The notes beneath the pieces are model-generated. The model made no database searches, was not told the DNA's origin, and worked only from the letters and a program-made list of their open reading frames with translations. Position numbers and translations under genes: made by a program. Below are positions 53,836 to 62,738 of a stretch of DNA of 64,000 bases, in pieces. Position 1 is the stretch's first letter. Each line of letters starts with the position of its first letter. Origin of the DNA: Akkermansiaceae bacterium (lineage in GTDB: Bacteria; Verrucomicrobiota; Verrucomicrobiia; Verrucomicrobiales; Akkermansiaceae); the NCBI GenBank assembly GCA_903906515.1, contig CAIVKO010000065.1:1-64000 (forward strand). Direction: 5' to 3'.

Positions 53836-54498
53836 GTGAAATTGAAACGACTTGTTTCCCTGATCGCGGCGTCGGCCATGGCGTGCGGAATCACAACCGC
53901 TCAGCAGGCTGGGAGTGCGCCCGCGCCCATCTCCGAAGCGGAAGTGGCTTCCGAAGCGATTCCTCCGGATGTGCTCGCGTCCGCAGTGGCGGCCGTGGGC
54001 AAGCTTGGCGACGAAGTGGTGCTCGGGCACTATCAGGTGGCGGTGCAACGGATGAATCCCTTGTGGAAGAAACGCACCGCCCAACGCATGGGTGGCGAGG
54101 AGGTTCTGGAAAAACAACTCGCCGGAGTGGCGGCGCAAATGGCCCAGCAGGGGATCAGCATGATTTCCTGCAAGCCGGTGGGTAAACCGATTGCTTACGA
54201 GGTGGCACCCGGTAAAAAACGGGTGAAGGAAAACGGAGCCGAGGTGGATAAGCTGGTGTATACCAAGTGGCTTGTGCTGGTTCCCACGATGACCCAATTC
54301 CGGATTTTTCCAGCGGGAGCGAAACGGGCGCTGGTGATTGACAGCACCAGCTTCCAGGTGGCGGTGTGTGAGAAGGGAAAGAATGACTGGACATTCATCG
54401 ACGGAGCGAATCTCAATGCGGGCGACCTGCGCGGATTGTTTTCAACGCTGCCCCGGGACATGGAGCTGCCGCCGGTTAAAAAACACGAAGTTCGTTAG
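53836..54498 (+). CDS. exported protein of unknown function
   Basis: GTG 53836 is the start that gives a signal peptide ('KLKRLVSLIAASAMACGITTA'). The rest ('VAAVGKLGDEVVLGHYQVAVQRMNPLWKKR', 'TKWLVLVPTMTQFRIF', 'DWTFIDGANLNAGDLRGLFSTLP') looks like a folded alpha+beta domain with a late 'W-x-F-I-D' stretch as in NTF2-like or DUF-type periplasmic proteins. No firm family. 9 bases separate it from the SET gene, so co-transcription is likely. Confidence 0.65.
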   Translation: MKLKRLVSLIAASAMACGITTAQQAGSAPAPISEAEVASEAIPPDVLASAVAAVGKLGDEVVLGHYQVAVQRMNPLWKKRTAQRMGGEEVLEKQLAGVAAQMAQQGISMISCKPVGKPIAYEVAPGKKRVKENGAEVDKLVYTKWLVLVPTMTQFRIFPAGAKRALVIDSTSFQVAVCEKGKNDWTFIDGANLNAGDLRGLFSTLPRDMELPPVKKHEVR

Positions 54499-54507
54499 AG
54501 ATAGATT

Positions 54508-55065
54508 ATGGCATCGAGGAAGAAGGGTTTACAGCAGGAGATGATCCTGCATCGGAAACTGGTGGATCTGTGGAAGCGCGGGCAGAGCCGTTATTGTGAG
54601 GTCCGCGGGTCGGACATCCACGGTCGCGGTGTTTACGCCACCACTTTCATCGCCAAGGAAACACGGATCGTCGAATACGTGGGCGAGCGGGTTGACAAGG
54701 AGGAGAGCGAGCGCCGCGCCAACCGTCAGCACAAGAAATCCCTCAAAACCGGAGACGCGGCGGTGTATATCTTCACCCTTTCCAAGAACTACGATATCGA
54801 CGGCAACGTGCCATGGAACACGGCGCGCCTGATCAACCACTCGTGCTCGCCGAACTGCGAGGCGTGGATCGAAGGCCGCAGGATTTTCATCCACGCGCTG
54901 CGCGACATCCATCCGGGTGAGGAACTCACGTTTGACTATGGATTTGATGTCGATTGTTACGAGGACCATCCGTGCCTCTGCGGAAAACCCGAGTGCATCG
55001 GCTACATCGTGGGCCGCGACCAATGGCCCGCACTTGAGGACCGCCTGCGCAGGAAAAACGCCTGA
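54508..55065 (+). CDS. SET-domain protein-lysine methyltransferase
   Basis: Full SET domain in a 185-residue protein: 'GSDIHGRGVYATTFIAKETRIVEYVGE', 'RLINHSCSPNCEAW' (NHSxxPN), 'GEELTFDYGFD', and a post-SET zinc-binding Cys pattern 'CLCGKPECIG'. SET proteins are mostly eukaryotic; bacterial ones are known in Chlamydiae and Verrucomicrobiota. The substrate is unknown. The start ATG 54508 is clear. Confidence 0.92.
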   Translation: MASRKKGLQQEMILHRKLVDLWKRGQSRYCEVRGSDIHGRGVYATTFIAKETRIVEYVGERVDKEESERRANRQHKKSLKTGDAAVYIFTLSKNYDIDGNVPWNTARLINHSCSPNCEAWIEGRRIFIHALRDIHPGEELTFDYGFDVDCYEDHPCLCGKPECIGYIVGRDQWPALEDRLRRKNA

Positions 55066-55299
55066 AAGACGCAAGACTTGAAGACGCAAGAGAAGAAAAT
55101 TGGAGATTGGAGATTAGGAATCCGTTGAAGAAGGGCGCGATTCTTCCTCTTTACAGCTCACCTCTTCAACTCAGACCGCTGCTTGTGCTTTCGATTTGCC
55201 CCTTCATGTTTCGGATATGCGTAGTATCTTGTGCTTGGTCTGCCCTGATAAATTTGGTTGATGACTCCGCAAAAATTGAGGATGATGGTGACACAGGTC

Positions 55300-55956
55300 A
55301 TGAAAAGGATTCTTCTGGTGGACGATCATCCATTGCTGCTCGATGGACTCGCTCGGTTGATCACGACCGTGTGTGGGTGTGAGGTGTGCGGAATGGCAGG
55401 CAATGTCAACCAGGCTCTCGCCCTCGTGGAATCGGAGATGCCGGATTTGATTGTCACCAATCTTACCATGCCGGGCCGCAACGGGATGGAGCTCATCAAG
55501 GACTTGGGTGCCACGCACCCGGAGATTCCAATCATTGTGTTCTCGACGCACGACGAGTTGATGTATGCGGAGCGTGCGCTGCGGGCCGGTGCGCGCGGAT
55601 ATGTCATGAAAGACAAGCCGCCGGAGCGCATGGTGGAGGCCATCCGCGTGGTGCTGGCCGGAGGCGTTTTCGTTGGCAAGGCCGTCACCAATCATCTGCT
55701 GCAGACGCTCAATCCCCTTAGGAACCATCTGCAACCGAGTTTTCCGTTGGAACGTCTCACGGATCGTGAAATGGAGGTCTTCGAGATGATCGGCCAGGCC
55801 AAGAGCAATCATGAGATTGCATCCCTGCTTCACATCAGTCCGCGCACCTTGGACGCGCACCGCACCCACATCCGCGTCAAACTCGGTTTGGCGGATGGCT
55901 GCGAGCTGAGCCGATACGCCATCCATTGGAACGAGGTGGGCGCTATCCAAGGATAG
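55300..55956 (+). CDS. NarL/LuxR-type response regulator with Asn at the phosphate site
   Basis: ATG 55300 ('MKRILLVDDHPLLLDGLARL') fits the receiver start. The receiver acidic pair DD is present, but the usual phosphoacceptor Asp is Asn: 'PDLIVTNLTMPGRNG' (AAT codon). The later Thr/Ser ('VFSTHDE') and Lys ('GYVMKDKPP') are kept. The LuxR HTH ('LTDREMEVFEMIGQAKSNHEIA') is normal. It probably acts without phosphorylation. No histidine kinase is adjacent. Confidence 0.9.
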   Translation: MKRILLVDDHPLLLDGLARLITTVCGCEVCGMAGNVNQALALVESEMPDLIVTNLTMPGRNGMELIKDLGATHPEIPIIVFSTHDELMYAERALRAGARGYVMKDKPPERMVEAIRVVLAGGVFVGKAVTNHLLQTLNPLRNHLQPSFPLERLTDREMEVFEMIGQAKSNHEIASLLHISPRTLDAHRTHIRVKLGLADGCELSRYAIHWNEVGAIQG

Positions 55957-56129
55957 GGTAAAATCCGACGCATGTAAGTAATCCGCGTACGATGGACTGT
56001 GGGAAACTCTCGCATGGGATCATCCTTTTCGCGGATATTCAAAAATCGTGTCATCGCTATGCTTGGCCTGCCGACAAACAAATCCTTGAACGTCGTGTGC
56101 CTCCCTCGACCTCTAACACCCATAAGCTC

Positions 56130-56789
56130 ATGCACTCCGTAAAACTCCATAAATTGCCCAGCCGGAGGACGGCTGGAAGGAATCTCGCTCAACGCCTCAC
56201 GAAATTTTCCGGGCAGTGCGACGTCGTTGTTCTCGCGCTGCCCAAGGGTGGAGTGGAGGTCGGTGCCGAGATCGCCGTGTTTCTGAAAGCGCCATTCGAT
56301 GTCCTGTTAGTAAGGAAAATCACCACTTCTGGTCCGGAACACGCGGTTCTCGGTGCGATCACCAGTGGCGGTGTGAGAATCCTCAATGGTGCGTTGATCG
56401 ACCATCTGCACCTCAGCGATTTGGAAATCCGGGCCGCTGTGCTGGAGGAATCCATGGAACTGTGCCGCAGTGAACGGCTATACCGTGGTGAAGCCCCGTC
56501 AGTCGATGTGGCGGATCAAACGGTGATCCTTGTGGATGATGGTGGGACCCCCTGCTCCATCATCCGCGATGCCATCCGCCTGCTGCGTCGGCAACATGCG
56601 GAGCGGATCATTTTCGCGACACCCGCCACCTGCCATCATGCCGCCTGCAATCTCCGGCATGAGGCCGACGAAGTGGTCACGCTCAGAGAGCCATCCAAAC
56701 CGGTTTCCGTCGGAAAATGGTTGAAGCATGTTCCCAAGATGACCGATGACAAAGTGTGCCGCCTGATGATGGAAACCCATGCTTGTTGA
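56130..56789 (+). CDS. phosphoribosyltransferase-like protein
   Basis: ATG 56130 starts the conserved part. Type-I PRTase fold: 'VVVLALPKGGVEVGAEIA', 'LLVRKITTSGPEHAVLGAIT', and the PRPP loop region 'VILVDDGGTPCSIIRDAI'. The usual loop reads VDDGxATGAT; here the ATG is TPC, so catalysis may be altered. Such stand-alone PRTase-like proteins often occur near stress or phosphate genes; the function is not known. Confidence 0.8.
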   Translation: MHSVKLHKLPSRRTAGRNLAQRLTKFSGQCDVVVLALPKGGVEVGAEIAVFLKAPFDVLLVRKITTSGPEHAVLGAITSGGVRILNGALIDHLHLSDLEIRAAVLEESMELCRSERLYRGEAPSVDVADQTVILVDDGGTPCSIIRDAIRLLRRQHAERIIFATPATCHHAACNLRHEADEVVTLREPSKPVSVGKWLKHVPKMTDDKVCRLMMETHAC

Positions 56790-56812
56790 AGTAATTCCCC
56801 GCGCTCGCCCCC

Positions 56813-58603
56813 ATGCAGATGTTGCATATTCATACAGCCCGGAAGTTCCAGCCTGGATATCTAAGCCAGACGGGTGTGGCGTATCTTCGCAATAACGCGG
56901 TAGAGGGTCCACCGCACCGAAGGAGGAAGAGCCAGGTGCCGCGCAGGACGGGCAAGAGCTCGGAATTCCGTGCCCCGAGGATCCTGCTGGTGACGCCGGA
57001 AATCAGCTATCTTCCGGAAGCGATGGGTGATGTGGCACCCTGTGTGGCGGCAAAGGCCGGTGGGCTGGCCGATGTCTCGGCCTCGTTGATTTCCGCCCTG
57101 GTGGCCCTGGGTGCGGACATCCACGTCGCGCTGCCGAATTACCGCCGCATGTTCAATGGCAATATCTTCCACCTGCATGAGGGGGAATTGAGGAAGTATC
57201 ATGAGATGTTGCCGAACTCGCGCACCCATTTGGCGCAGGACCGTATCTTTTACTACAGAGACCGGGTTTATAGCCGCCACGATGACGAGGCCATGCGCAT
57301 TGCCTTGGTTTTTCAGCGCGAGGTGATCAACCACATCATTCCCGCCGTTAAACCGGACTTGGTCCATTGCAATGACTGGATGACGGGGTTGATTCCGGCG
57401 ATGGCGCGGCGGCGCGGAATCAAGAGTCTTTTCACCATCCACAACATCCACACCCGCGATGTGCCGCTGGCGCGCGTCGAGGAATACGGCATTGATGCCG
57501 CGGAGTTCTGGATGCATCTGTTCTACAACCGCCTGCCTGCGAACGGCTATGAGCAGGCCCGCTCCGAGTTGTCGGTCGATCTGCTGACGACCGGGATTTT
57601 TTCCGCGCATTGCATCAATGCGGTGAGTCCGCGTTTTCTGAGAGAGGTCGTGGACGGTCATCACCCGATGGTTTCGGAATCTGCGAGGACCGAGATCCGC
57701 AACAAGCATGCCGCAGGTTGCGCCCTCGGCATTTTGAACGCGCCGGATCCGTCGTATGATCCGACCACCGATCCAGCGCTGGTCCGGACTTATGGAGCGG
57801 ATGATTTTCTAGCAGGAAAGATATGCAATAAACAGGCGTTGCAACGACGTCTGGGGTTGGTCATGGATCCCGCCGCGCCGGTGTTTTTCTGGCCCTCTCG
57901 TTTGGACCCTGCACAAAAAGGGCCGGAGTTGCTCACCGATATTCTACACCGCACGGTTTCGGACTACCATCGTCACGGTCTCCAGATCGTGGTGGTGGCG
58001 GACGGCCCCCACCAAGTGTGGTTGCACGAAATCGTGAGCAACTTCGGTCTGCGCAACCGGGTGGCGGTGGCGGACTTCGATGAGAAACTATCACGATTGG
58101 CCTACGCCGGTGCGGATTTCATGTTGATGCCATCGCTTTTCGAGCCCTGCGGGCTGCCGCAGATGGTCGCGCCGATTTATGGGACGTTGGCCATTGCCCG
58201 TGACACCGGAGGTATCGCGGATACGGTGCATCCGCTGGACGTGGAGGCCTCCACCGGCAATGGTTTCCGCTTCGTGCATTACGATTCCAACGGTCTCCGC
58301 TGGGCGATTGATCGGGCGATGGATTTTTTCGCGCGGCCATTGGAGATCCGCGTGCGTGAAATCCGCAGAATCATGCGTGAAAGCAAGATCGAGTTTTCCC
58401 ACGCTCGGGTGGCTCGTAACTACATGGCCTGCTACGAAGCCATGCTTGCCTGTCCGCTCGTCGGCCCGGGGCCGCCGCCGGTAAAAAGGACGGAGGGTGG
58501 AGCGGGGAAATTCAGTGCTCCTATCCGGCCTCTATCCGATTGTCCGGAAGTCCCTGTGGATTTCGAGACATCTCTTTCAGATTGCGTCCTTCATGGGCTG
58601 TGA
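56813..58603 (+). CDS. glgA: glycogen (starch) synthase, GT5, with N-terminal extension
   Basis: ADP-glucose-dependent glucan synthase. Blocks: 'AAKAGGLADVSASLISAL' (K-x-GGL), 'VHCNDWMTGLIPAMA', 'KSLFTIHNIHTRDVP', 'FWPSRLDPAQKGPELL', 'FMLMPSLFEPCGLPQM' (E-x7-E). It is about 100 residues longer than usual: about 50 basic residues at the start and an extra loop before the KAGGL motif ('SYLPEAMGDVAPCVA'). It lies 23 bases after the PRTase-like gene; a nucleotidyltransferase follows 129 bases later. Confidence 0.88.
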   Translation: MQMLHIHTARKFQPGYLSQTGVAYLRNNAVEGPPHRRRKSQVPRRTGKSSEFRAPRILLVTPEISYLPEAMGDVAPCVAAKAGGLADVSASLISALVALGADIHVALPNYRRMFNGNIFHLHEGELRKYHEMLPNSRTHLAQDRIFYYRDRVYSRHDDEAMRIALVFQREVINHIIPAVKPDLVHCNDWMTGLIPAMARRRGIKSLFTIHNIHTRDVPLARVEEYGIDAAEFWMHLFYNRLPANGYEQARSELSVDLLTTGIFSAHCINAVSPRFLREVVDGHHPMVSESARTEIRNKHAAGCALGILNAPDPSYDPTTDPALVRTYGADDFLAGKICNKQALQRRLGLVMDPAAPVFFWPSRLDPAQKGPELLTDILHRTVSDYHRHGLQIVVVADGPHQVWLHEIVSNFGLRNRVAVADFDEKLSRLAYAGADFMLMPSLFEPCGLPQMVAPIYGTLAIARDTGGIADTVHPLDVEASTGNGFRFVHYDSNGLRWAIDRAMDFFARPLEIRVREIRRIMRESKIEFSHARVARNYMACYEAMLACPLVGPGPPPVKRTEGGAGKFSAPIRPLSDCPEVPVDFETSLSDCVLHGL

Positions 58604-58732
58604 TTTTCCGGATTTTCCGCCCAAGTTGAGGTTTATTAAACTCAAGGATTGTCAGTCGACTGAAGAATTTGCAATGTCGGTGCGGCCGAGATGTTCACGA
58701 ACTCGGTTTTTTAGCACACTGCATCCTGATTT

Positions 58733-59641
58733 ATGAAACCGACACTTCTTGTCCTTGCCGCCGGAATGGGCAGCCGATACGGCGGCCTCAAACAAATGGA
58801 TCCCATGGGTCCCAACGGAGAAACCGTGCTCGACTACTCGGTCTATGACGCCATCCGCGCCGGTTTCGGACGGGTGGTTTTCATTATCCGGGAGGATTTC
58901 GCGGAGGCCTTCAAACAAGGCGTCGGGGCGCGATTCTCCGATCGTATCCAAGTGGACTACGTGTTTCAGAAGTTGGACGATCTGCCATCGGGCTTCAGTG
59001 TCCCGGAAGGCCGCGCCAAACCTTGGGGCACTTCCCACGCTGTGCGCGCCGCCCGCCACGTGGTGAAGGAACATTTCGCAGTGATCAATGCCGATGATTT
59101 CTACGGTCGTGACGCATACGTCCGGGCCGCCGGTTTTTTCAACGGATTGCCCGCCGGCGATCTCGACGCGATGGCAATGGTCGGATATCCGCTGGAAAAC
59201 ACCCTTTCGGATCACGGTCACGTCAATCGCGGCATTTGCAAAATCGACGGCAACGGCTTGCTCACCAACGTCGAGGAGTATCTCAACATCGAGCGTGAGG
59301 CTGACAACGTCGTGCGCGGCAACGCTTTGGACGGTATTCGCCGCGCGGTTCCGGACGGCTCGTTGGTGTCGATGAACTTCTGGGCCTTCAGTCCGGCGTT
59401 TTTCACCCAACTCGAAGAAGCATTTGCCCGCTTCCTCGGGGAATCCGGCACCCAAATGAAATCCGAGTGCTACATTCCCACCGTGGTCGATCAACTGATC
59501 CACGGCGGCTATGCCCAGTGCCCGGTCCTGCGGACGACCAGCCAGTGGTTTGGCGTGACCTATCCCGAGGATAAACCAGTCGTCGTGGAATCCATCCGCA
59601 AACTCATCGCCGCAGGTGAGTATCCGGAGAAGCTCGGCTGA
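58733..59641 (+). CDS. sugar nucleotidyltransferase
   Basis: NTP-transferase fold with signature 'LVLAAGMGSRYGGLKQMDPMG', and 'HFAVINADDFYGRDAYVRA' (metal-binding Asp). A Lys in 'GRAKPWGTSHAV' and the later 'HVNRGICKIDGNG' follow. It joins a nucleotide to a sugar-1-phosphate, possibly supplying glycogen or surface-glycan synthesis with the upstream glgA. Its length of 302 residues fits; the exact sugar is not readable. Confidence 0.85.
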   Translation: MKPTLLVLAAGMGSRYGGLKQMDPMGPNGETVLDYSVYDAIRAGFGRVVFIIREDFAEAFKQGVGARFSDRIQVDYVFQKLDDLPSGFSVPEGRAKPWGTSHAVRAARHVVKEHFAVINADDFYGRDAYVRAAGFFNGLPAGDLDAMAMVGYPLENTLSDHGHVNRGICKIDGNGLLTNVEEYLNIEREADNVVRGNALDGIRRAVPDGSLVSMNFWAFSPAFFTQLEEAFARFLGESGTQMKSECYIPTVVDQLIHGGYAQCPVLRTTSQWFGVTYPEDKPVVVESIRKLIAAGEYPEKLG

Positions 59642-59704
59642 GGGGCGCAAGTTTCGCAAACATTCGGTCTTTTCGTTTCGCTGCGGGTGGTCTAATTCCA
59701 AGCG

Positions 59705-60940
59705 GTGCGTGGTGATCAGGAGAAGCGGGCGGAGGATCCCAGAGTGGTTTTCACTCTACTCTGGGTCGTGTTTTTCCTGCATGGCATGTCGCCGGGGTTC
59801 TGGTTGCCGGCACTGACCAATATTCTGGTGTCGAGGGGCCTGGGTGGTTGGGTGACGGCGGTGTTCGTAGTGCCGCCGGTGTGCGCGATGATTTCTCCGT
59901 TGATCGGCGGGGCGCTGGCGGACCAGCGGGTTTCTGCGAACCGTTTGTTTGCATGGTCATCGTTGATTTCGGCGGTGGCGTTGGCGGCGGCGTTCTGGTG
60001 TTTGGACGCGGGTTGGCATCCGCTGTGGTTTGTAGGTTTGTTAGGCTTGTATTCGTTGATTGCCGGTCCGCAGTGGGGGTTTCTGGCTACGGTTTCACTG
60101 GCGCATCTCACGCACGGGGAGCGGCGGTTTCCACTGGTGAGGGTGGGGGGGACGGTGGGTTGGGTGGTAGGCGGGCTGACTTTGAGTTACCTGTTGCAGA
60201 TGGATACCCATCCGGCGGCGGGTTATGCGGCTGCGGTGGTGCGGGTGGCATGCGGGTTGTTGGCATTCCTGCTGCCATACACACCGCCATTGGGGCTGGG
60301 TTCGTCCTGGAAGAGCAGCTTGGGGATGGATGCGTTTTCCCTGATGAAACAGCGGGATTTCTGCGTGTTTTTCCTGGTGACCACCTTGTTCGCCATTCCG
60401 CTCTCGGCATTCTACATGTATGGTCCGGAGTTTTTGAAAACGCTGGGAGACCCGCATCCCACCGGGACGATGACGGTGGCGCAGGTGCTTGAGGTGGTGA
60501 GCATGTTTCTGGTGGGGGTGGCGATGGTGAGATTTCGTGTGAAAACGATGTTGTTGTGGGCCTTGGGTTTGTCGGTCATCCGATATGGAATGAGCGCCTT
60601 CGCCGGGGTAACCGGCATGATTGCATGGCACATCGGTGGGGTGGCGTTGCACGGGGTTTGTTACACCTTCTACTTCATCACGGCGCAGGTCTATCTGGAC
60701 CGCCGTGTGGATCCGGGGTTCAAGGGGCAGGCGCAGGGGTTGCTGGCCATGACTTCCAACGGGGTGGGTCCGTTGGTGGGGGCTTTGATCTGCGGTTGGC
60801 TGCGCCACCACTGCGTGGGCACGGATACCTACGGCTGGTCTTGGTTCTGGGGGATGCTTGCGGCGATGATCGCAGGATGCTTCGGGGTTTTCGCGCTGTT
60901 TTATCAGGGGCGGAGCAAAAATTCTGGGGCTCCCGAGTGA
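59705..60940 (+). CDS. MFS permease, nucleoside-permease-like (NHS group)
   Basis: Twelve predicted TM segments of the MFS fold. The start resembles nucleoside/H+ symporters of the NupG type: 'FFLHGMSPGFWLPALTNILVSRGLG', 'MISPLIGGALADQRVSANRLFA', 'RVGGTVGWVVGG'. GTG 59705 begins it. A probable importer of nucleosides or another small sugar-like solute. It stands alone, about 64 bases after the nucleotidyltransferase gene. Confidence 0.82.
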   Translation: MRGDQEKRAEDPRVVFTLLWVVFFLHGMSPGFWLPALTNILVSRGLGGWVTAVFVVPPVCAMISPLIGGALADQRVSANRLFAWSSLISAVALAAAFWCLDAGWHPLWFVGLLGLYSLIAGPQWGFLATVSLAHLTHGERRFPLVRVGGTVGWVVGGLTLSYLLQMDTHPAAGYAAAVVRVACGLLAFLLPYTPPLGLGSSWKSSLGMDAFSLMKQRDFCVFFLVTTLFAIPLSAFYMYGPEFLKTLGDPHPTGTMTVAQVLEVVSMFLVGVAMVRFRVKTMLLWALGLSVIRYGMSAFAGVTGMIAWHIGGVALHGVCYTFYFITAQVYLDRRVDPGFKGQAQGLLAMTSNGVGPLVGALICGWLRHHCVGTDTYGWSWFWGMLAAMIAGCFGVFALFYQGRSKNSGAPE

Positions 60941-60998
60941 GTCATTTGTATGACTTTGACAGGCAATAAACGTCCTTTTGTGAATTCGAACAGTTTTA

Positions 60999-61079
60999 CC
61001 ACTGAAGCACTGAGCACCGCTGGTTTCACTGAGAGCATGAAAGAATCAGTTCCTTCAGTGGTTCTCAGCGTTTCAGTGG
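60999..61079. repeat. extragenic inverted repeat after the MFS gene
   Basis: Arms at 60999-61018 (CCACTGAAGCACTGAGCACC) and 61060-61079 (GGTTCTCAGCGTTTCAGTGG) pair with three mismatches around a 41-base loop. A related CTGAAACGCTGAAATGCTG string occurs at about 18178-18250 before rimO. It lies between the ends of convergent genes. Confidence 0.6.
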
Positions 61080-61129
61080 TTTTCAAAAGCCGACCTACCG
61101 TTGGAATTTTGGAGTTCGGGTTAAAGAAC

Positions 61130-61164
61130 AAAAAAACCGCCGCCCGGGAGAGCCGGACGACGGT
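61130..61164 (-). terminator. Rho-independent terminator after rplT
   Basis: On the minus strand ACCGTCGTCCGG pairs with CCGGGCGGCGGT (two G-U pairs) around a CTCTC loop and is followed by a run of seven T. It lies 23 bases after the rplT stop. Confidence 0.85.
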
Positions 61165-61187
61165 GACAGGATTCAGTTTTCGCGGAC

Positions 61188-61568
61188 TCAGGCGACGGCT
61201 TTCGCAGCTTTCGCTTCGAGGGCCTGCTTCGCTTGGGCGACGATGGCGGAAAACGCGGCGGCATCGGTGATCGCGAGATCCGAGAGGATCTTGCGGTCGG
61301 CTTCGATACCAGCGGCTTTCAAACCTTCGATGAAGCGCGAGTAGGTCATTCCTTGGTTGCGGACGGCGGCGTTGATACGCTGTGTCCACAGACGGCGGAA
61401 TTGGCCCTTACGACGCTTGCGGTCCCGATACTCATACGTTTGCGCCTTGCGGACAGCGTCCTTGGCGTAACGGAAGAGTTTCGAGCGGAACCCGCGGAAA
61501 CCCTTGGCACGAAGCAACGTCCGCTTGCGGCGGGCGCGGCTGGCCGGGGAATTGGTGGCACGTGGCAT
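61188..61568 (-). CDS. rplT: 50S ribosomal protein L20
   Basis: Typical L20: '[16 protein letters not shown]', '[21 protein letters not shown]', '[24 protein letters not shown]', '[16 protein letters not shown]'. The 126 residues are standard. It lies 138 bases after rpmI on the same strand; infC, the usual first gene, is not upstream here. A T-rich hairpin terminator follows. Confidence 0.98.
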   Translation of the reverse strand: MPRATNSPASRARRKRTLLRAKGFRGFRSKLFRYAKDAVRKAQTYEYRDRKRRKGQFRRLWTQRINAAVRNQGMTYSRFIEGLKAAGIEADRKILSDLAITDAAAFSAIVAQAKQALEAKAAKAVA

Positions 61569-61706
61569 GTTTTGTTTTCAGTTGGAACAGGTCGTTATTT
61601 TCATTCCTTCCACAGTCTCACCTGTTCGTGCTTCCCTTGCGGGATCAGGCTGTGTGAAGGCCGTCCGATTCGCGGACGGGGGCGTTTGCAGTTGCGGCGG
61701 TTCGGA

Positions 61707-61919
61707 TCAGTGGGAGAAAGGAAGATTTTCCCTGACGTTTCTAAGGTCAGCATCGGAAACCAAGGCAGCTTGGCCCAGCCTGCGTTTCCGCTTGCTGTTC
61801 TTGCCTTGCAGCAAGTGGCGTGCGCCTTGTTTACGACGTAGGATCTTCCCAGTTCCAGTGACCTTGAAACGCTTGGCAACGGCTTTCCGTGTCTTTGCTT
61901 TTCCAGAGACTCTTGGCAT
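61707..61919 (-). CDS. rpmI: 50S ribosomal protein L35
   Basis: Typical L35: '[20 protein letters not shown]', '[25 protein letters not shown]', 70 residues. First gene of the pair with rplT. infC is absent on its upstream side within the window, so the usual infC-rpmI-rplT operon is split. Confidence 0.97.
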   Translation of the reverse strand: MPRVSGKAKTRKAVAKRFKVTGTGKILRRKQGARHLLQGKNSKRKRRLGQAALVSDADLRNVRENLPFSH

Positions 61920-61963
61920 GGGAGGGGCAAACTAGGCACCGCAACTTCCTTGGCAAGCCAAAA

Positions 61964-62266
61964 ATGCCAGATTTTTTAGAATTTCCGCCGATTTTCAGAA
62001 AACCCGATCTTGCCCAGCTCCACAGTGGGATTATACTGGCGACCGTGATTCAGCCTGAAAAAGACCGCTCGCACTGGACGATTCGCAAGTTTTCCTCACA
62101 TGAGGAACTCCGGTGTCAACAGGTCAGAGACTGGCAGGCCATGAGTGGAAAGAGAAGACGCGAGGCGGCTTGGGAGCTCGTGGTCGATTACTGGGTAGGC
62201 ATGAAAGGAAAACACCCCGATGAACTCCGACTTCAAAGATCTGTTGCGCATATTGTCCGAATGTGA
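61964..62266 (+). CDS. small protein upstream of a nucleotidyltransferase, possible antitoxin
   Basis: Start may be ATG 61964 or GTG 62044; the conserved-looking part is 'KKDRSHWTIRKFSSHEELRCQQVRDW'-like with a helical 'GKRRREAAWELVVDYWVGMKG'. It overlaps the next gene by 47 bases, a typical feature of two-gene modules. It resembles short partner proteins that precede nucleotidyltransferase toxins; this is inference from context. Confidence 0.6.
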   Translation: MPDFLEFPPIFRKPDLAQLHSGIILATVIQPEKDRSHWTIRKFSSHEELRCQQVRDWQAMSGKRRREAAWELVVDYWVGMKGKHPDELRLQRSVAHIVRM

Positions 62267-62660
62267 GGTTCACTTTTTGGTGGTAGGCGGCTACGCGGTG
62301 ATCCATCACTCCCAACCCCGCTACACCAAAGACCTCGATATTTGGATTGAGCCCAGTCCCGAGAACGCCAAAAAACTGATGAGGGCGTTCCGAATTTTCG
62401 GTGTTCCGATGCTCAATTTGTCTCCGGAAGATTTTACCACACCCGGCACCCAGCTCAGTCTTGGAGTCGCACCCTGTGAAATCGATTTTCTCACGACCAT
62501 TCCCGGTTTGGATTTTGAAACCGCATGGCTAAACCGGGTCATCTCGGAAGAGGAAGATTTTTCCATCCCCTACCTCGGCAAATCCGACCTCATCCTCGCC
62601 AAACAAACCGCAGGACGCCTGCAGGACCTCGCCGATATCGAAGAACTCCGCCGCGTTTGA
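62220..62660 (+). CDS. nucleotidyltransferase (DUF6036/AbiEii-like), toxin-module type
   Basis: 'VHFLVVGGYAVIHHSQPRYTKDLDIWIEPS' has the GG...DLD core of the minimal nucleotidyltransferase fold, with 'CEIDFLTTIPGLDFE' giving the third acidic residue. It is about 146 residues. Start ATG 62220 overlaps the upstream small gene. Proteins of this type can act as toxins or defence factors that add nucleotides to tRNA or proteins; function here is inferred. Confidence 0.8.
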   Translation: MNSDFKDLLRILSECEVHFLVVGGYAVIHHSQPRYTKDLDIWIEPSPENAKKLMRAFRIFGVPMLNLSPEDFTTPGTQLSLGVAPCEIDFLTTIPGLDFETAWLNRVISEEEDFSIPYLGKSDLILAKQTAGRLQDLADIEELRRV

Positions 62661-62738
62661 AGGCCGATGAGCCATCTTGTCACGATCTCAGCTTTTGCCT
62701 CGCCACCGCGCCGTCGTCCCGCTTGACTCCGCGCGCCG

